From positions 22,877-86,876 of the forward strand of contig JBDVKF010000026.1 of assembly GCA_039960995.1 (NCBI GenBank): a stretch of DNA of 64,000 nucleotides, in the 5' to 3' direction. The notes beneath the pieces are model-generated. The model worked only from the letters and a program-made list of their open reading frames with translations. It made no database searches and was not told the origin of the DNA. The position numbers and the translations under genes were made by a program. This stretch comes from JABSSA01 sp039960995. GTDB taxonomy: Bacteria > Pseudomonadota > Alphaproteobacteria > Rhodobacterales > Rhodobacteraceae. Position 1 is the stretch's first letter; every line of letters begins with the position of its first letter. This document shows, piece after piece, positions 27,532 through 36,986 of the stretch.

Positions 27532-28049
27532 GCGGCAAATTACTGGGGATAATTATCTTGTTTTCTGCAGCCATCGCTGGCGCAAGTTTGTATTACTTGC
27601 AGGTATACGGCTTTTACACAGAGGTGTCCGCGCCCGAAGAACTGAAATTGGTTTCTGTTGTGTCTAACGAACCCGAACCGATTGGGTTTACCGAATTTGA
27701 TGCAATTGACGCGGACAGTTCCCCTATTCGCTACCGCGCATGCTTTCAGACAGATATGTCATTGTCTTTGCTGACAGAAACATTTGTCGGGCTGGATGAT
27801 GTCGTTCCGCGCAATGCGCCGGGATGGTTCGATTGCTTTGACGCCGAAGCAATTGCCGCCGAACTGGCCGCTGGGACCGCGTTGCCGTTCCTTGGTCAAA
27901 AGAATGTAGCCTTTGGCGTGGATAGGATTGTCGTGATCACGGATGATGGGCGCGGCTATGTCTGGCACGAATTGAACGATTGCGGCGAAAAAGCCTATGA
28001 CGGGACCATCGTTGGCGAAGAATGTCCCACGCGCGAGGAATTTAACTGA
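27528..28049 (+). CDS. DUF6446-like membrane-anchored protein between glyQ and glyS
   Basis: 173 residues; one N-terminal membrane helix (LLGIIILFSAAIAGASLYYL) and a soluble, acidic domain with conserved-looking Cys (YRACFQTD, WFDCFD, NDCGEK, GEECP). It is translationally coupled on both sides: ATGA with glyQ and TGATG with glyS. This insertion between glyQ and glyS is a common roseobacter arrangement and the family is DUF6446 by recollection. Function unknown, probably periplasmic-facing. Confidence 0.8.
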   Translation: MSGKLLGIIILFSAAIAGASLYYLQVYGFYTEVSAPEELKLVSVVSNEPEPIGFTEFDAIDADSSPIRYRACFQTDMSLSLLTETFVGLDDVVPRNAPGWFDCFDAEAIAAELAAGTALPFLGQKNVAFGVDRIVVITDDGRGYVWHELNDCGEKAYDGTIVGEECPTREEFN

Positions 28050-30133
28050 TGCCTGATCTGCTGATCGAACTTTTTTCCGAAGAAATTCCAGCACGTATGC
28101 AAACTCGTGCCGCTGATGACCTCAAGCGTTTGATCACAAATGCTCTGGTCGATGCCGGGTTGACCTACGCGTCGGCGGGCGCGTTTTCGACGCCACGCCG
28201 TTTAACATTGTCGGTTGAGGGTTTGCTGGATCAAAGCCCAACAACCCGAGAAGAGCGCAAAGGCCCTAAGGCAGATGCACCCGAAAAGGCCATCGAAGGC
28301 TTTTTGCGCGGCGCAGGTTTGTCGCGGGATAAAGTAGAAGAGCGTGAAACACCCAAAGGCAATATCCTATTCGCCGTCATCGAAAAGCCGGGCCGACCCG
28401 CTGCAGACATCGTGTCAGAGGTTTTGGAAGCCACGGTTCGCAATTTCCCGTGGCCAAAGTCCATGCGGTGGGGGGCTGGTTCCTTGCGTTGGGTGCGTCC
28501 TTTGCAATCGATTGTGTGCATTCTGAGCGACGAGGTGGGCACGCGTATCGTTTCGGGGGATGTTGATGGCATCAAATTCGGGGACGTTTCCAAAGGGCAC
28601 CGTTTCATGGCGCCGGACGCGTTTTCTGTCGTGTCTATGGATGATTATACGACCAAGCTTGCAAAAGCCCGTGTTGTGTTGAACCCTGATGAGCGGGCAG
28701 GCACAATTTGGAACGACGCCACAAACATGGCCTTTGCCAATGGCCTGGAAGTGGTCGAAGACAAAGGTTTGCTGGCAGAAGTCGCAGGGCTTGTTGAGTG
28801 GCCTGTGGTTTTGATGGGTAAAATCGATGATGAATTTCTCGATCTGCCGCCCGAAGTTCTGCAAACGTCGATGAAAGAACACCAAAAGTTCTTTTCAGTC
28901 CGCAACCCTAAAACCAATCGCATCGAGCGTTTCATAACCGTTGCGAACCGCGAGACTGTGGATCAAGGCGCGACTGTTCTGGCCGGAAACCAAAAGGTTC
29001 TGAGCGCGCGATTGGCAGATGCCAAGTTCTTTTGGGAAAACGACCTAAGAGAAGCAAATGCAGGGATGAACAACTGGCTGCAATCTCTTGAAAACGTGAC
29101 ATTTCACAACAAGTTGGGCAGCCAATCCGAACGGATCACACGGATTGCTGCATTGGCTGGAGAATTGGCATCCATTGTGGGGGCAGATAAAGGTCAGACA
29201 ATTGAAGCCGCGCGTTTGGCCAAAGCAGATCTTAGTTCCGAGATGGTCTATGAATTCCCGGAACTTCAAGGGCTTATGGGGCGTTATTACATCGAAAAGG
29301 CGGGCAAGAACAAAGCAATCGCCGCCGCCGCCCAAGACCATTATTCGCCGCTTGGGCCGTCAGATGATGTGCCAACGGCCCCGATCAGCGTCACCGTCGC
29401 TTTGGCAGACAAAATCGACACTTTGGCGGGGTTCTGGGCCATCGATGAAAAGCCGACTGGGTCCAAGGATCCGTTCGCCCTGCGTCGTGCGGGGTTGGGT
29501 GTTATTCGGCTGATCTTGGAAAACAACCTGCGCATGGATTTGGTGTCAGTGTTTCAGAGCGCGGCAACAGCGCATGTGGATGGCGATGACACAGGCAAAT
29601 CAGTGGCCCGCGAAATTTTGGAGTTCCTTCACGACCGTTTGAAGGTGTATTTGCGCGATCAGGGGATCAGGCACGATGTTATTGACGCCTGCATTGCGAT
29701 GGACGGCAACGATGATCTTGCCCTTTTGGTCAACCGCGCAAAAGCGCTTAGCGCGACGCTTGCCACCGATGATGGCGAGAACCTTTTGCAAGGGTTCAAA
29801 CGTGCCAATAATATTCTGACACAGGCTGAAGAGGCGGATGGTGTCGAATATTCCTATGGCGCGGATGTCAAATACGCGGCTACCGAAGAGGAACGCGCAT
29901 TGTTTGCCGCATTGGATGTCGCTGATGGAAAAATTGCGCCAGCTATGCAAAAGCAAGATTTCGGAACAGCTATGGCCGCGATGTCGGCGTTGCGTGGACC
30001 AATCGATACATTTTTCGAAGCGGTTAAGATCAATGATGACAACGCAACTGTGCGGCGCAACCGGTTGAATCTGCTCAGCAGGATTCGCAGCCTGTGCCTG
30101 TCTGTGGCGGATTTAACCAAGGTTGAAGGCTAA
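28049..30133 (+). CDS. glyS: Glycyl-tRNA synthetase beta subunit
   Basis: 694 residues. N-terminal MPDLLIELFSEEIPARMQ and the block GPKADAPEKAIEGFLRGAG are family hallmarks; HD-like and anticodon-binding parts follow (SEMVYEFPELQGLMGRYY, DKIDTLAGFW). It recognises tRNA-Gly and works with GlyQ. The start overlaps the preceding stop. Confidence 0.97.
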   Translation: MPDLLIELFSEEIPARMQTRAADDLKRLITNALVDAGLTYASAGAFSTPRRLTLSVEGLLDQSPTTREERKGPKADAPEKAIEGFLRGAGLSRDKVEERETPKGNILFAVIEKPGRPAADIVSEVLEATVRNFPWPKSMRWGAGSLRWVRPLQSIVCILSDEVGTRIVSGDVDGIKFGDVSKGHRFMAPDAFSVVSMDDYTTKLAKARVVLNPDERAGTIWNDATNMAFANGLEVVEDKGLLAEVAGLVEWPVVLMGKIDDEFLDLPPEVLQTSMKEHQKFFSVRNPKTNRIERFITVANRETVDQGATVLAGNQKVLSARLADAKFFWENDLREANAGMNNWLQSLENVTFHNKLGSQSERITRIAALAGELASIVGADKGQTIEAARLAKADLSSEMVYEFPELQGLMGRYYIEKAGKNKAIAAAAQDHYSPLGPSDDVPTAPISVTVALADKIDTLAGFWAIDEKPTGSKDPFALRRAGLGVIRLILENNLRMDLVSVFQSAATAHVDGDDTGKSVAREILEFLHDRLKVYLRDQGIRHDVIDACIAMDGNDDLALLVNRAKALSATLATDDGENLLQGFKRANNILTQAEEADGVEYSYGADVKYAATEEERALFAALDVADGKIAPAMQKQDFGTAMAAMSALRGPIDTFFEAVKINDDNATVRRNRLNLLSRIRSLCLSVADLTKVEG

Positions 30134-30218
30134 ATTCCCGATATGCGTGTGTTAATAATGACTTGCCGGGCGATTTAATTCAGAATGCGCCCAGCAGTTA
30201 GGCTCTAACCCTTGATCA

Positions 30219-30230
30219 ATCGTTAACGAT
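30219..30230. promoter_or_regulatory. 12-bp perfect palindrome upstream of the PPDK-like gene
   Basis: ATCGTTAACGAT, 33 bp before the ATG at 30264, preceded by TTGATCAA (30212-30219). Possible operator; no protein can be assigned. Confidence 0.3.
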
Positions 30231-30263
30231 GCCTATTCTGCAGGTCAGCAAAGGAACGCTGCA

Positions 30264-32801
30264 GTGCAGAATAATCCGCATACAACTCTTGTTACGCCTT
30301 CAGCGCCGATCGCTGCGGAAACGCATGGTGGTCGTGCAAAATGCCTGCAACGATTGGCTCGGCTTGAATTGCCGGTTCCGCGAACTGTGGCCTTATCCTT
30401 TGAGTCGGTGCATCGGATTGCGTCGGGTGATTTGCCAGATATCGAAGCGATCCTCGCTCAGTTTCCGGTCACTGCGACGCTGTGTGTACGTCCATCGTCC
30501 GAGGACCCAGATTGGGGTGGACCGGGCGCAGTATTGAATATCGGCATGAACCAAATGCGATACAACGTCCTCTGCGAGCGTATTGGCCGGGAAGCTGCAG
30601 CATCTGTTTATACACGTTTTGTCCAATCCTATGCGGTTCACGTTGCGCGTCTGGACCCGAACATATTTGATGACATTGATGGTGAATGCGAAGACGCATT
30701 AACCGCATCGCTGCGCGCCTATGAAGAAGAGGCCGAAGAGTCATTTCCCGATGAACGCGCTGTTCAGCTGTCCGCAGTTTTGAAATCAATGGCGCGGGCT
30801 TGGGAAGGCACAACCGCGCGTCTGTTGCGACAGGCAAAGGGTGCACCGGTTGATGCTGGGTTGGGGCTGGTCGTTCAGCAAATGGCTTTGGGTCTGGGGC
30901 ATGGGATAAGCGGGTCTGGCGTCTTACAATTGGTCAATTCCGACACCGGCATGCCACAGATTACAGGACGTTATCGCGGTCAAAGCCAAGGGCGCGACGC
31001 TCTGACTGGTAATGGAAACAGCCTTTACCTTACCAAAGATCGACGGGGCAATTCACTTGAAGAGCTGGCTCCTGATTTGTTCGAAAAGCTGAAATCCCAC
31101 GCCGCCCACATGCGGGATCGTTTGCGCGAAGAAATGCAGGTCGAATTCACCATTGAAGATGGCCAACTGCATATCTTGGACGGAGTGCGGGTTGCGAGAT
31201 CGTCGCAAGCGGCATTGCGGATCGCAGTGGATTTGGCGAATGACGGCATAATTCCACGAGAAGAAGCGTTGATGCGTGTCGAACCGCGTGCTTTGAACGA
31301 AATGCTGCACCCCCAAGTCGCAACAGATGCCAAACGCGACAAGATCGGTCGTGGGATCGCAGCCAGCCCTGGGGCTGCTACGGGACGTGTTGTGTTTACC
31401 GCAACAGACGCACAGGCCGCCGCCGCGCGCGGTGAGGCGTGCATTTTGGTGCGCCGCGAAACATCGCCCGAAGACGTGCGCGGGATGCATTCTGCAGCAG
31501 CCGTTTTGACCGAACGCGGGGGCATCACCAGCCATGCAGCCGTGATCGGTCGTGGTATTGGGACACCCTGCGTTGTCGGTGTGACGTCCATGCAATTCCG
31601 GTTGCGAACAAAGCAACTGGTCGCTCAAGATGGGCGTATCATCAACGAAGGCGACATTCTCACCGTAGACGGGACCAGCGGTGATGTTCTGCTGGGTGAA
31701 ACAGATTTGCAGCCCGCGGGACAGGACAAGGCCTTTTTGCAATTCATGGAATGGGCGGAAGAGGCGTGCGATATCGGGATTCGTGCCAACGCAGACACGC
31801 CATCGGATGCAGAAACGGCGCGCGGGTTTGGAGCGCATGGCATTGGATTGTGCCGTACCGAGCATATGTTTTTTGAAGAAGACCGCTTAACCTTGATGCG
31901 CGAGATGATCTTCGCCGAAACACCCGAAGACCGTCGGGCTGTGTTGGATCGCTTGCTGCCATTGCAACGCATGGATTTCACCGAACTTTTCCGGATCATG
32001 AGTGGCAAGCCCGTTTGCATACGGCTTTTCGATCCTCCGCTGCACGAATTCCTGCCAGCTGAAAAAGGTGGGCAGCGCGAATTGGCCGAAGCGTTGAATT
32101 TACCTTTGTCGGATGTCAGTCGCCGTATCGAAGAAATGCGTGAGTACAATCCAATGCTGGGCCTTCGCGGTGTGCGTTTGGGGGTAACTGTTCCAGAAAT
32201 ATATGAAATGCAGGCGCGCGCTATTTTTGAAGCGACAGTTGATGCATCATTGGATGGCGCAGCTGTCGTACCCGAAATCATGATTCCTTTGGTTTCGGCC
32301 AAACGCGAAGTTGAACTGGTGCAGGCGTGTATCGATAAAGTTGCGGCTGCGGTACGTACCGAACGGCAAGCCAACTTCGAATTTCGGTTGGGTGTCATGG
32401 TAGAAACACCGCGTGCTGCATTGCGCGCCGGCGAAATTGCGCAACATTCCAGCTTCCTGAGTTTTGGCACAAATGACCTGACACAAATGGCGTACGGGTT
32501 AAGCCGCGATGACGCGGGGCGGTTCATGTCTGACTATGTAAACCAAGGTGTTTTTGAAGAAGACCCATTTCATTCCTTGGACGTAGACGGTGTCGGCGAA
32601 TTGCTGAGATTAGGATCGGAACGCGGCCGCGCGACCCGACCGGATCTGCAGTTGTCCATTTGCGGAGAACAGGGCGGAAATCCCGAATCAATCGCGTTTT
32701 GTCGCGCCATAGGTTTCGACTATGTGAGTTGTTCCCCATATCGTGTTCCAGTCGCGCGACTAGCTGCCGCACGTTTGGCAATTTCGGACAAGATAGGCTG
32801 A
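30264..32801 (+). CDS. PPDK-like protein with degenerate ATP-grasp half
   Basis: 845 residues, co-linear with pyruvate phosphate dikinase. The central phospho-His domain is intact (LTERGGITSHAAVIGRG, H424) and the C-terminal PEP/pyruvate barrel is intact (GIGLCRTEHMFF, FGTNDLTQMAYG, and ICGEQGGNP with C800). The N-terminal ATP-grasp half is eroded: the GGKG site is GGRAK (22-26); VRSGARASMPGMMDT is VRPSSEDPDWGGPGAV (75-90); the TRDPSTGE site is LVNSDTG; the LINAQGED block is RYRGQSQGRD; and the LQTRxxKR motif is LDGVRVAR (305-312). It may act only with PEP, or regulate. It follows glyS by 130 bp, a place where ordinary ppdK is often found in related bacteria. Confidence 0.85.
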   Translation: MQNNPHTTLVTPSAPIAAETHGGRAKCLQRLARLELPVPRTVALSFESVHRIASGDLPDIEAILAQFPVTATLCVRPSSEDPDWGGPGAVLNIGMNQMRYNVLCERIGREAAASVYTRFVQSYAVHVARLDPNIFDDIDGECEDALTASLRAYEEEAEESFPDERAVQLSAVLKSMARAWEGTTARLLRQAKGAPVDAGLGLVVQQMALGLGHGISGSGVLQLVNSDTGMPQITGRYRGQSQGRDALTGNGNSLYLTKDRRGNSLEELAPDLFEKLKSHAAHMRDRLREEMQVEFTIEDGQLHILDGVRVARSSQAALRIAVDLANDGIIPREEALMRVEPRALNEMLHPQVATDAKRDKIGRGIAASPGAATGRVVFTATDAQAAAARGEACILVRRETSPEDVRGMHSAAAVLTERGGITSHAAVIGRGIGTPCVVGVTSMQFRLRTKQLVAQDGRIINEGDILTVDGTSGDVLLGETDLQPAGQDKAFLQFMEWAEEACDIGIRANADTPSDAETARGFGAHGIGLCRTEHMFFEEDRLTLMREMIFAETPEDRRAVLDRLLPLQRMDFTELFRIMSGKPVCIRLFDPPLHEFLPAEKGGQRELAEALNLPLSDVSRRIEEMREYNPMLGLRGVRLGVTVPEIYEMQARAIFEATVDASLDGAAVVPEIMIPLVSAKREVELVQACIDKVAAAVRTERQANFEFRLGVMVETPRAALRAGEIAQHSSFLSFGTNDLTQMAYGLSRDDAGRFMSDYVNQGVFEEDPFHSLDVDGVGELLRLGSERGRATRPDLQLSICGEQGGNPESIAFCRAIGFDYVSCSPYRVPVARLAAARLAISDKIG

Positions 32802-32953
32802 CAGTCGCCAGAGTCTGCACAAAATATGCTAAAATTGAGGAACTGATCATGTGCTGCGCTGTGACCTAAATAGCGCATGATTTTCATCAAACTGGACCTT
32901 TTCCTGTAAACCGTTTAAGCGGCCCCGGTTCGCATTGAAACATGGGGAATGAG

Positions 32954-33577
32954 ATGCGTGGATTTGTTTGTTCTTTTTTGATCTCATGCGGAGTGTTCTC
33001 CGCATCTTCGGCTGCCGCTGATGACACTGGTGCAACGCTGCGCAAAACCGAAGCGCGCGGTTTGCAGACAGTGTCCAAAGCGCATCTTTCGTTGCTGTTG
33101 TCTGCACCTAAAACATCCCCATTGTCGTTTACTCGTAGCTGGTTAGATAACCAGCCAAGTATCGAAGGTGACAGTGCGTGGCGGTGTATGACTGAAGCGC
33201 TGTATTTTGAAGCGCGCGGTGAAACGGTAAAAGGGCAATTTGCAGTCGCTGAGGTTATTTTGAACCGTGTGGCCAGCGTGCGGTTCCCTGACACAGTGTG
33301 TGGTGTGATCAACCAAGGTACGGGCAAGAAATATCAATGTCAGTTTACCTACACATGCGATGGTCGTGCCGAGACCGTGCGTGAACCAAAGGCGTTTGAG
33401 CGCGTCGGAAAAGTCGCACGCATCTCACTAGATGGACAGGTTCCTGATTTGACCAAAGGGGCCACCCACTATCATACAAACGCGGTTCGACCGGGTTGGA
33501 GCAAAACATACACCCGAACTGCCAGTTATGGGGTGCATCTGTTTTATCGCCACACATTCCAAACTGCGAAAAAGTGA
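32954..33577 (+). CDS. Cell wall hydrolase, SleB-like (Hydrolase_2)
   Basis: 207 residues. Signal peptide (MRGFVCSFLISCGVFSASSAAA). The C-terminal half is the SleB/Hydrolase_2 domain: TEALYFEARGE (catalytic Glu), VAEVILNRV, TVCGVINQG, CQFTYTCDG and ATHYHTNAVRPGW. Such enzymes cut peptidoglycan, probably as lytic transglycosylase-type hydrolases, in the periplasm. ATG 32954 is preferred to 32942 because GGGGA lies at the right distance. Confidence 0.88.
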   Translation: MRGFVCSFLISCGVFSASSAAADDTGATLRKTEARGLQTVSKAHLSLLLSAPKTSPLSFTRSWLDNQPSIEGDSAWRCMTEALYFEARGETVKGQFAVAEVILNRVASVRFPDTVCGVINQGTGKKYQCQFTYTCDGRAETVREPKAFERVGKVARISLDGQVPDLTKGATHYHTNAVRPGWSKTYTRTASYGVHLFYRHTFQTAKK

Positions 33578-33626
33578 CACCGATAGGCACACAGACACGA
33601 CGAATATTGAAGCTAGGGTGACGCCT

Positions 33627-33658
33627 TTACACCTGCCTTAGGATATCAGACGGTGTAA
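33627..33658. repeat. Inverted repeat upstream of folB
   Basis: TTACACC (33627-33633) and GGTGTAA (33652-33658), 18 bp apart, ending 31 bp before the folB start. Possible operator. Confidence 0.3.
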
Positions 33659-33689
33659 GTAGTCTTGGTTCTATTAAGAAAGACAGAGC

Positions 33690-34631
33690 ATGGCCACGGA
33701 CATACATCTCGCTTTTGCGCATCCTGACGAACGATCCAAGGCAACTGCCACGACCGACACTTTGGATCGTATTTCGGTCCGAGATCATGTTGTGGACGTC
33801 GAAATCGGAGCCTTTCAAGCAGAACGTGGTGTGACGCAACGCGTTTGTTTCAACATCGTCGTCGAGGTGCGGCCCATCCGCGGACCAATTGGGGACGATG
33901 TTGATCGCATTCTAAGCTATGACAGAATTACAGAAGCCATTGGGACTGAATTGTCTGACGAGCGGTTAAACCTGCTTGAAACACTGGCCGAGCGTGTTGC
34001 GGAACGCATCTTGATCGAACCTCAAGCGATGCGTGTTTTTGTTCGTATCGAAAAACTGGACCGAGGGCCGGGTGCTTTGGGAGTCGAGATCGTTCGCAAT
34101 CGCGAAACCACCGGACCTGTACCGCTGGATACAATGGAACAGGATGATCCGCTGCATCCCGAACTGGTCTTTTTGTCCAACGAGGCGATTGAATCCGCAT
34201 TTCTGTCCGATTGGATTGATCAACTCGAGGCATCGGGTCGCCCATTGATTTTATGTGTCGGGGCTGCGGCGACGTCCGCGCCTCAGGCCGGTCACCCATT
34301 GGCCCAAAGACGCATAGATTTGCTGGCCATCGAACAGAATGCTTGGGTGTTGGCAGCGCGCGACGCACGGTGCAAGGTTGTAAATTCACGCACCGAACTG
34401 GATTGGGCCATGAAGAACGACCAAATTTGCATTTGGGCACCATCCAAAATCGTTTTGGACGCCGTTGACGGACCATCTGCCAAAGCATCTGACGCCGTGG
34501 CATTGGCCGCGTGGTTTGCCAAAGCGTTTGAGGCTCAGGAAATGTTGGTCATAGGCGCTGAACTGCCAGACCAAAGTTCTGTTCCGCTGAAAGGGGTTTC
34601 CGTGAAAGACAAAGCGCTTTCCTTGAAATGA
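33690..34631 (+). CDS. folB: Dihydroneopterin aldolase with C-terminal extension
   Basis: 313 residues, more than twice the usual ~120. Residues ~24-140 are the FolB domain (RISVRDHVVDVEIGAFQ, LNLLETLAERVAERIL), which cleaves dihydroneopterin to hydroxymethyl-dihydropterin in folate synthesis. The remaining ~170 residues (e.g. LILCVGAAATSAPQAGHPLA, MKNDQICIWAPSKIVLDAVDG) match nothing I recognise; they contain no HPPK motif, so this is not the common FolB-FolK fusion. The stop overlaps folP by ATGA, so folB-folP-glmM form one operon. Confidence 0.87.
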   Translation: MATDIHLAFAHPDERSKATATTDTLDRISVRDHVVDVEIGAFQAERGVTQRVCFNIVVEVRPIRGPIGDDVDRILSYDRITEAIGTELSDERLNLLETLAERVAERILIEPQAMRVFVRIEKLDRGPGALGVEIVRNRETTGPVPLDTMEQDDPLHPELVFLSNEAIESAFLSDWIDQLEASGRPLILCVGAAATSAPQAGHPLAQRRIDLLAIEQNAWVLAARDARCKVVNSRTELDWAMKNDQICIWAPSKIVLDAVDGPSAKASDAVALAAWFAKAFEAQEMLVIGAELPDQSSVPLKGVSVKDKALSLK

Positions 34632-35632
34632 GTTCCTATTTTCGTCCTTTGGTGCAGCATGGCAGTGTGCGTCCACCCGATGCAGTGCAACTGGCGGATG
34701 GATGGGGATGGTTTGTCGCTTGTGAACGTCTAGAGCGTGGGGTGTCTGCGCGGGTTGTTCCCAATGCACAAGTGCCTTCTGAAGTGTTGGAACGTATGTG
34801 CGGTCCGCGCAATCCATTGCCCAGACTTGACCTTAGTACACCTCGGATCATGGGCATTTTGAATGTAACGCCCGACAGTTTTTCGGATGGTGGACTGCAT
34901 GCCGCACCCCAAGCCGCCGCTGCGCGTGCAGAACAGATGTTGCAAGAAGGGGCCGAGATCATTGATGTGGGCGGCGAAAGCACCCGGCCCGGGGCGACCT
35001 TTGTGCCCGCCAAAACCGAGATTGAACGGATTGACCCCGTCATTCGCGCTTTGCGGGCGAAAGGGGTTCAAGCGCCGATTTCTATCGATACGCGTAAAGC
35101 TGACGTTGCCAATGCGGCGTGTGATGCGGGGGCCGATTTAATCAATGATGTTTCTGGATTCACCTTTGATCCCGATTTGGCGCAAACCGCTGTACAGCGG
35201 GGTCTTCCTGTATGTGTCATGCATGCGCAGGGTGATCCTGCGACTATGCAAAACGACCCTCAATACGAAGATGTTCTGTTGGATGTGTTTGACTGGCTTT
35301 CTGCACGCATCGATGTGCTGGAACAGCAAGGTATTCCGCGAACCCGAATTATTGCGGATCCGGGCATAGGATTTGGGAAAACGGACGAACACAACCTAAG
35401 TATCCTAAGACGTATTTCGCTGTTTCATGGATTGGGTGTCGCGATTTTACTGGGCGTTTCGAGAAAGGGCTTTATTGGGCGTGCTGCAAATGTGAAAACC
35501 CCCGATGCGCGTGGTCCGGGATCAGTTTCAGTTGCTTTGTCGGCAATTCAGCAAGGTGTTCAAATCATTCGCGCGCATGATGTGGCCGAGCACGCGCAAG
35601 CCATTGCAATGTGGCGCGCCTGCATGGCATGA
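34628..35632 (+). CDS. folP: Dihydropteroate synthase
   Basis: 334 residues. TIM-barrel enzyme condensing hydroxymethyl-dihydropterin diphosphate with p-aminobenzoate, the sulfonamide target. Seen: IMGILNVTPDSFSDGG, EIIDVGGESTRPGA, SIDTRKADVA, LINDVSGF and DPGIGFGKT. The first ~70 residues precede the barrel and are longer than in most FolP. Translation is coupled to folB; glmM follows after a 7-bp gap. Confidence 0.95.
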   Translation: MSSYFRPLVQHGSVRPPDAVQLADGWGWFVACERLERGVSARVVPNAQVPSEVLERMCGPRNPLPRLDLSTPRIMGILNVTPDSFSDGGLHAAPQAAAARAEQMLQEGAEIIDVGGESTRPGATFVPAKTEIERIDPVIRALRAKGVQAPISIDTRKADVANAACDAGADLINDVSGFTFDPDLAQTAVQRGLPVCVMHAQGDPATMQNDPQYEDVLLDVFDWLSARIDVLEQQGIPRTRIIADPGIGFGKTDEHNLSILRRISLFHGLGVAILLGVSRKGFIGRAANVKTPDARGPGSVSVALSAIQQGVQIIRAHDVAEHAQAIAMWRACMA

Positions 35633-35639
35633 GATGCGC

Positions 35640-36986
35640 ATGACAAAGTTATTTGGAACGGACGGCGTCCGCGGGACTGCCAATATCACCCCCATGACCG
35701 CCGAAATGGCGCTGCAAATTGGTGCAGCCGTTGGCCGGTATTTCCGACGCCACACAAGTGCGGCGCACCGAGTTGTTATTGGGAAAGACACGCGTTTATC
35801 AGGTTATATGTTTGAAAACGCGCTGACTGCTGGCCTGACATCGACAGGAATGAATGTCCTGTTGTTGGGGCCGGTTCCGACACCGGCTGTCGGATTGCTG
35901 ACGCGGTCGATGCGGGCTGATTTGGGCGTCATGATTTCGGCCAGCCACAACCCTGCGCAAGACAATGGTATTAAGTTCTTTGGCCCAGATGGGTTCAAAC
36001 TGTCAGATGCAGCAGAAGCAGAGATCGAGCAACTTGTGGTCAACGGTGTCGAACCGGTTGCCGCCGATGAAATCGGACGTGCAAAGCGGATTGATGACGG
36101 GCGGTTCCGTTACATTGAACGGGTCAAATCTACATTTCCAAGGCAGATGCGTCTTGATGGATTGAAAGTTGTTTTGGATTGCGCGAACGGTGCGGGACAC
36201 CGGGTTGCGCCTGATGCCCTTTGGGAATTGGGGGCGACCGTTATTCCCATCGGAACCTCGCCGAACGGTCACAATATCAACCAAGATTGCGGGTCTACGC
36301 ATCCTCGAACAGCGGCAGAAACCATCATCGCACATGGTGCAGATGTTGGCATCTGTTTGGACGGTGATGGCGACCGCGTGATCTTGTTGGACGAAAAAGG
36401 CCAAGTCGGGGACGGTGACCAGTTCATGGGTCTGATGGCCGCACGTTGGGCCGAAGAAGATCGCCTTAAAGGCAACGCGCTTGTGGCGACTGTTATGTCC
36501 AATCTTGGTCTCGAACGCTTTTTGGATGCGCGTGGCTTGCGGTTAGAGCGGACCGCCGTCGGGGATCGGTATGTGGTTGAAAAGATGCGCGCAGGTGGGT
36601 TCAACCTAGGCGGCGAGCAATCCGGTCATATTGTGATGACGGATTACGCGACGACGGGTGACGGGCTTATGGCTGGTTTGCAGTTTCTGGCCGAACTTGT
36701 GCGTACGGGCAAACGCGCCTCTGAGGTGTTGCATGTCTTTGATCCCATTCCGCAACTGCTTGAGAATGTGCGCTTCGAACGCGGCCAAACTCCTTTGGAC
36801 CTAGCGACGGTACAAGCGGCAATCGCCGAATCCGAAGCTCAACTGACGGGGATGGGCCGGTTGTTGATCCGCAAATCGGGGACTGAACCGTTGATCCGTG
36901 TGATGGCCGAGGCCGAGGATGAAAACGTGATGACGCAAGCCGTTGATCGTGTGGTGGCTGCGGTGCAGGACGCCGTGAGCCGTTAG
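35640..36986 (+). CDS. glmM: Phosphoglucosamine mutase
   Basis: 448 residues. Converts glucosamine-6-P to glucosamine-1-P for peptidoglycan and LPS precursors. Seen: KLFGTDGVRGTAN, the phosphoserine motif ISASHNP (S102), metal loop DGDGDRV, EQSGHI and the phosphate loop RKSGTEPLIRVM. ATG 35640 (MTKLFG) is chosen; ATG 35634 is two codons upstream. Follows folP closely; abuts the convergent DMT transporter with no gap. Confidence 0.95.
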   Translation: MTKLFGTDGVRGTANITPMTAEMALQIGAAVGRYFRRHTSAAHRVVIGKDTRLSGYMFENALTAGLTSTGMNVLLLGPVPTPAVGLLTRSMRADLGVMISASHNPAQDNGIKFFGPDGFKLSDAAEAEIEQLVVNGVEPVAADEIGRAKRIDDGRFRYIERVKSTFPRQMRLDGLKVVLDCANGAGHRVAPDALWELGATVIPIGTSPNGHNINQDCGSTHPRTAAETIIAHGADVGICLDGDGDRVILLDEKGQVGDGDQFMGLMAARWAEEDRLKGNALVATVMSNLGLERFLDARGLRLERTAVGDRYVVEKMRAGGFNLGGEQSGHIVMTDYATTGDGLMAGLQFLAELVRTGKRASEVLHVFDPIPQLLENVRFERGQTPLDLATVQAAIAESEAQLTGMGRLLIRKSGTEPLIRVMAEAEDENVMTQAVDRVVAAVQDAVSR

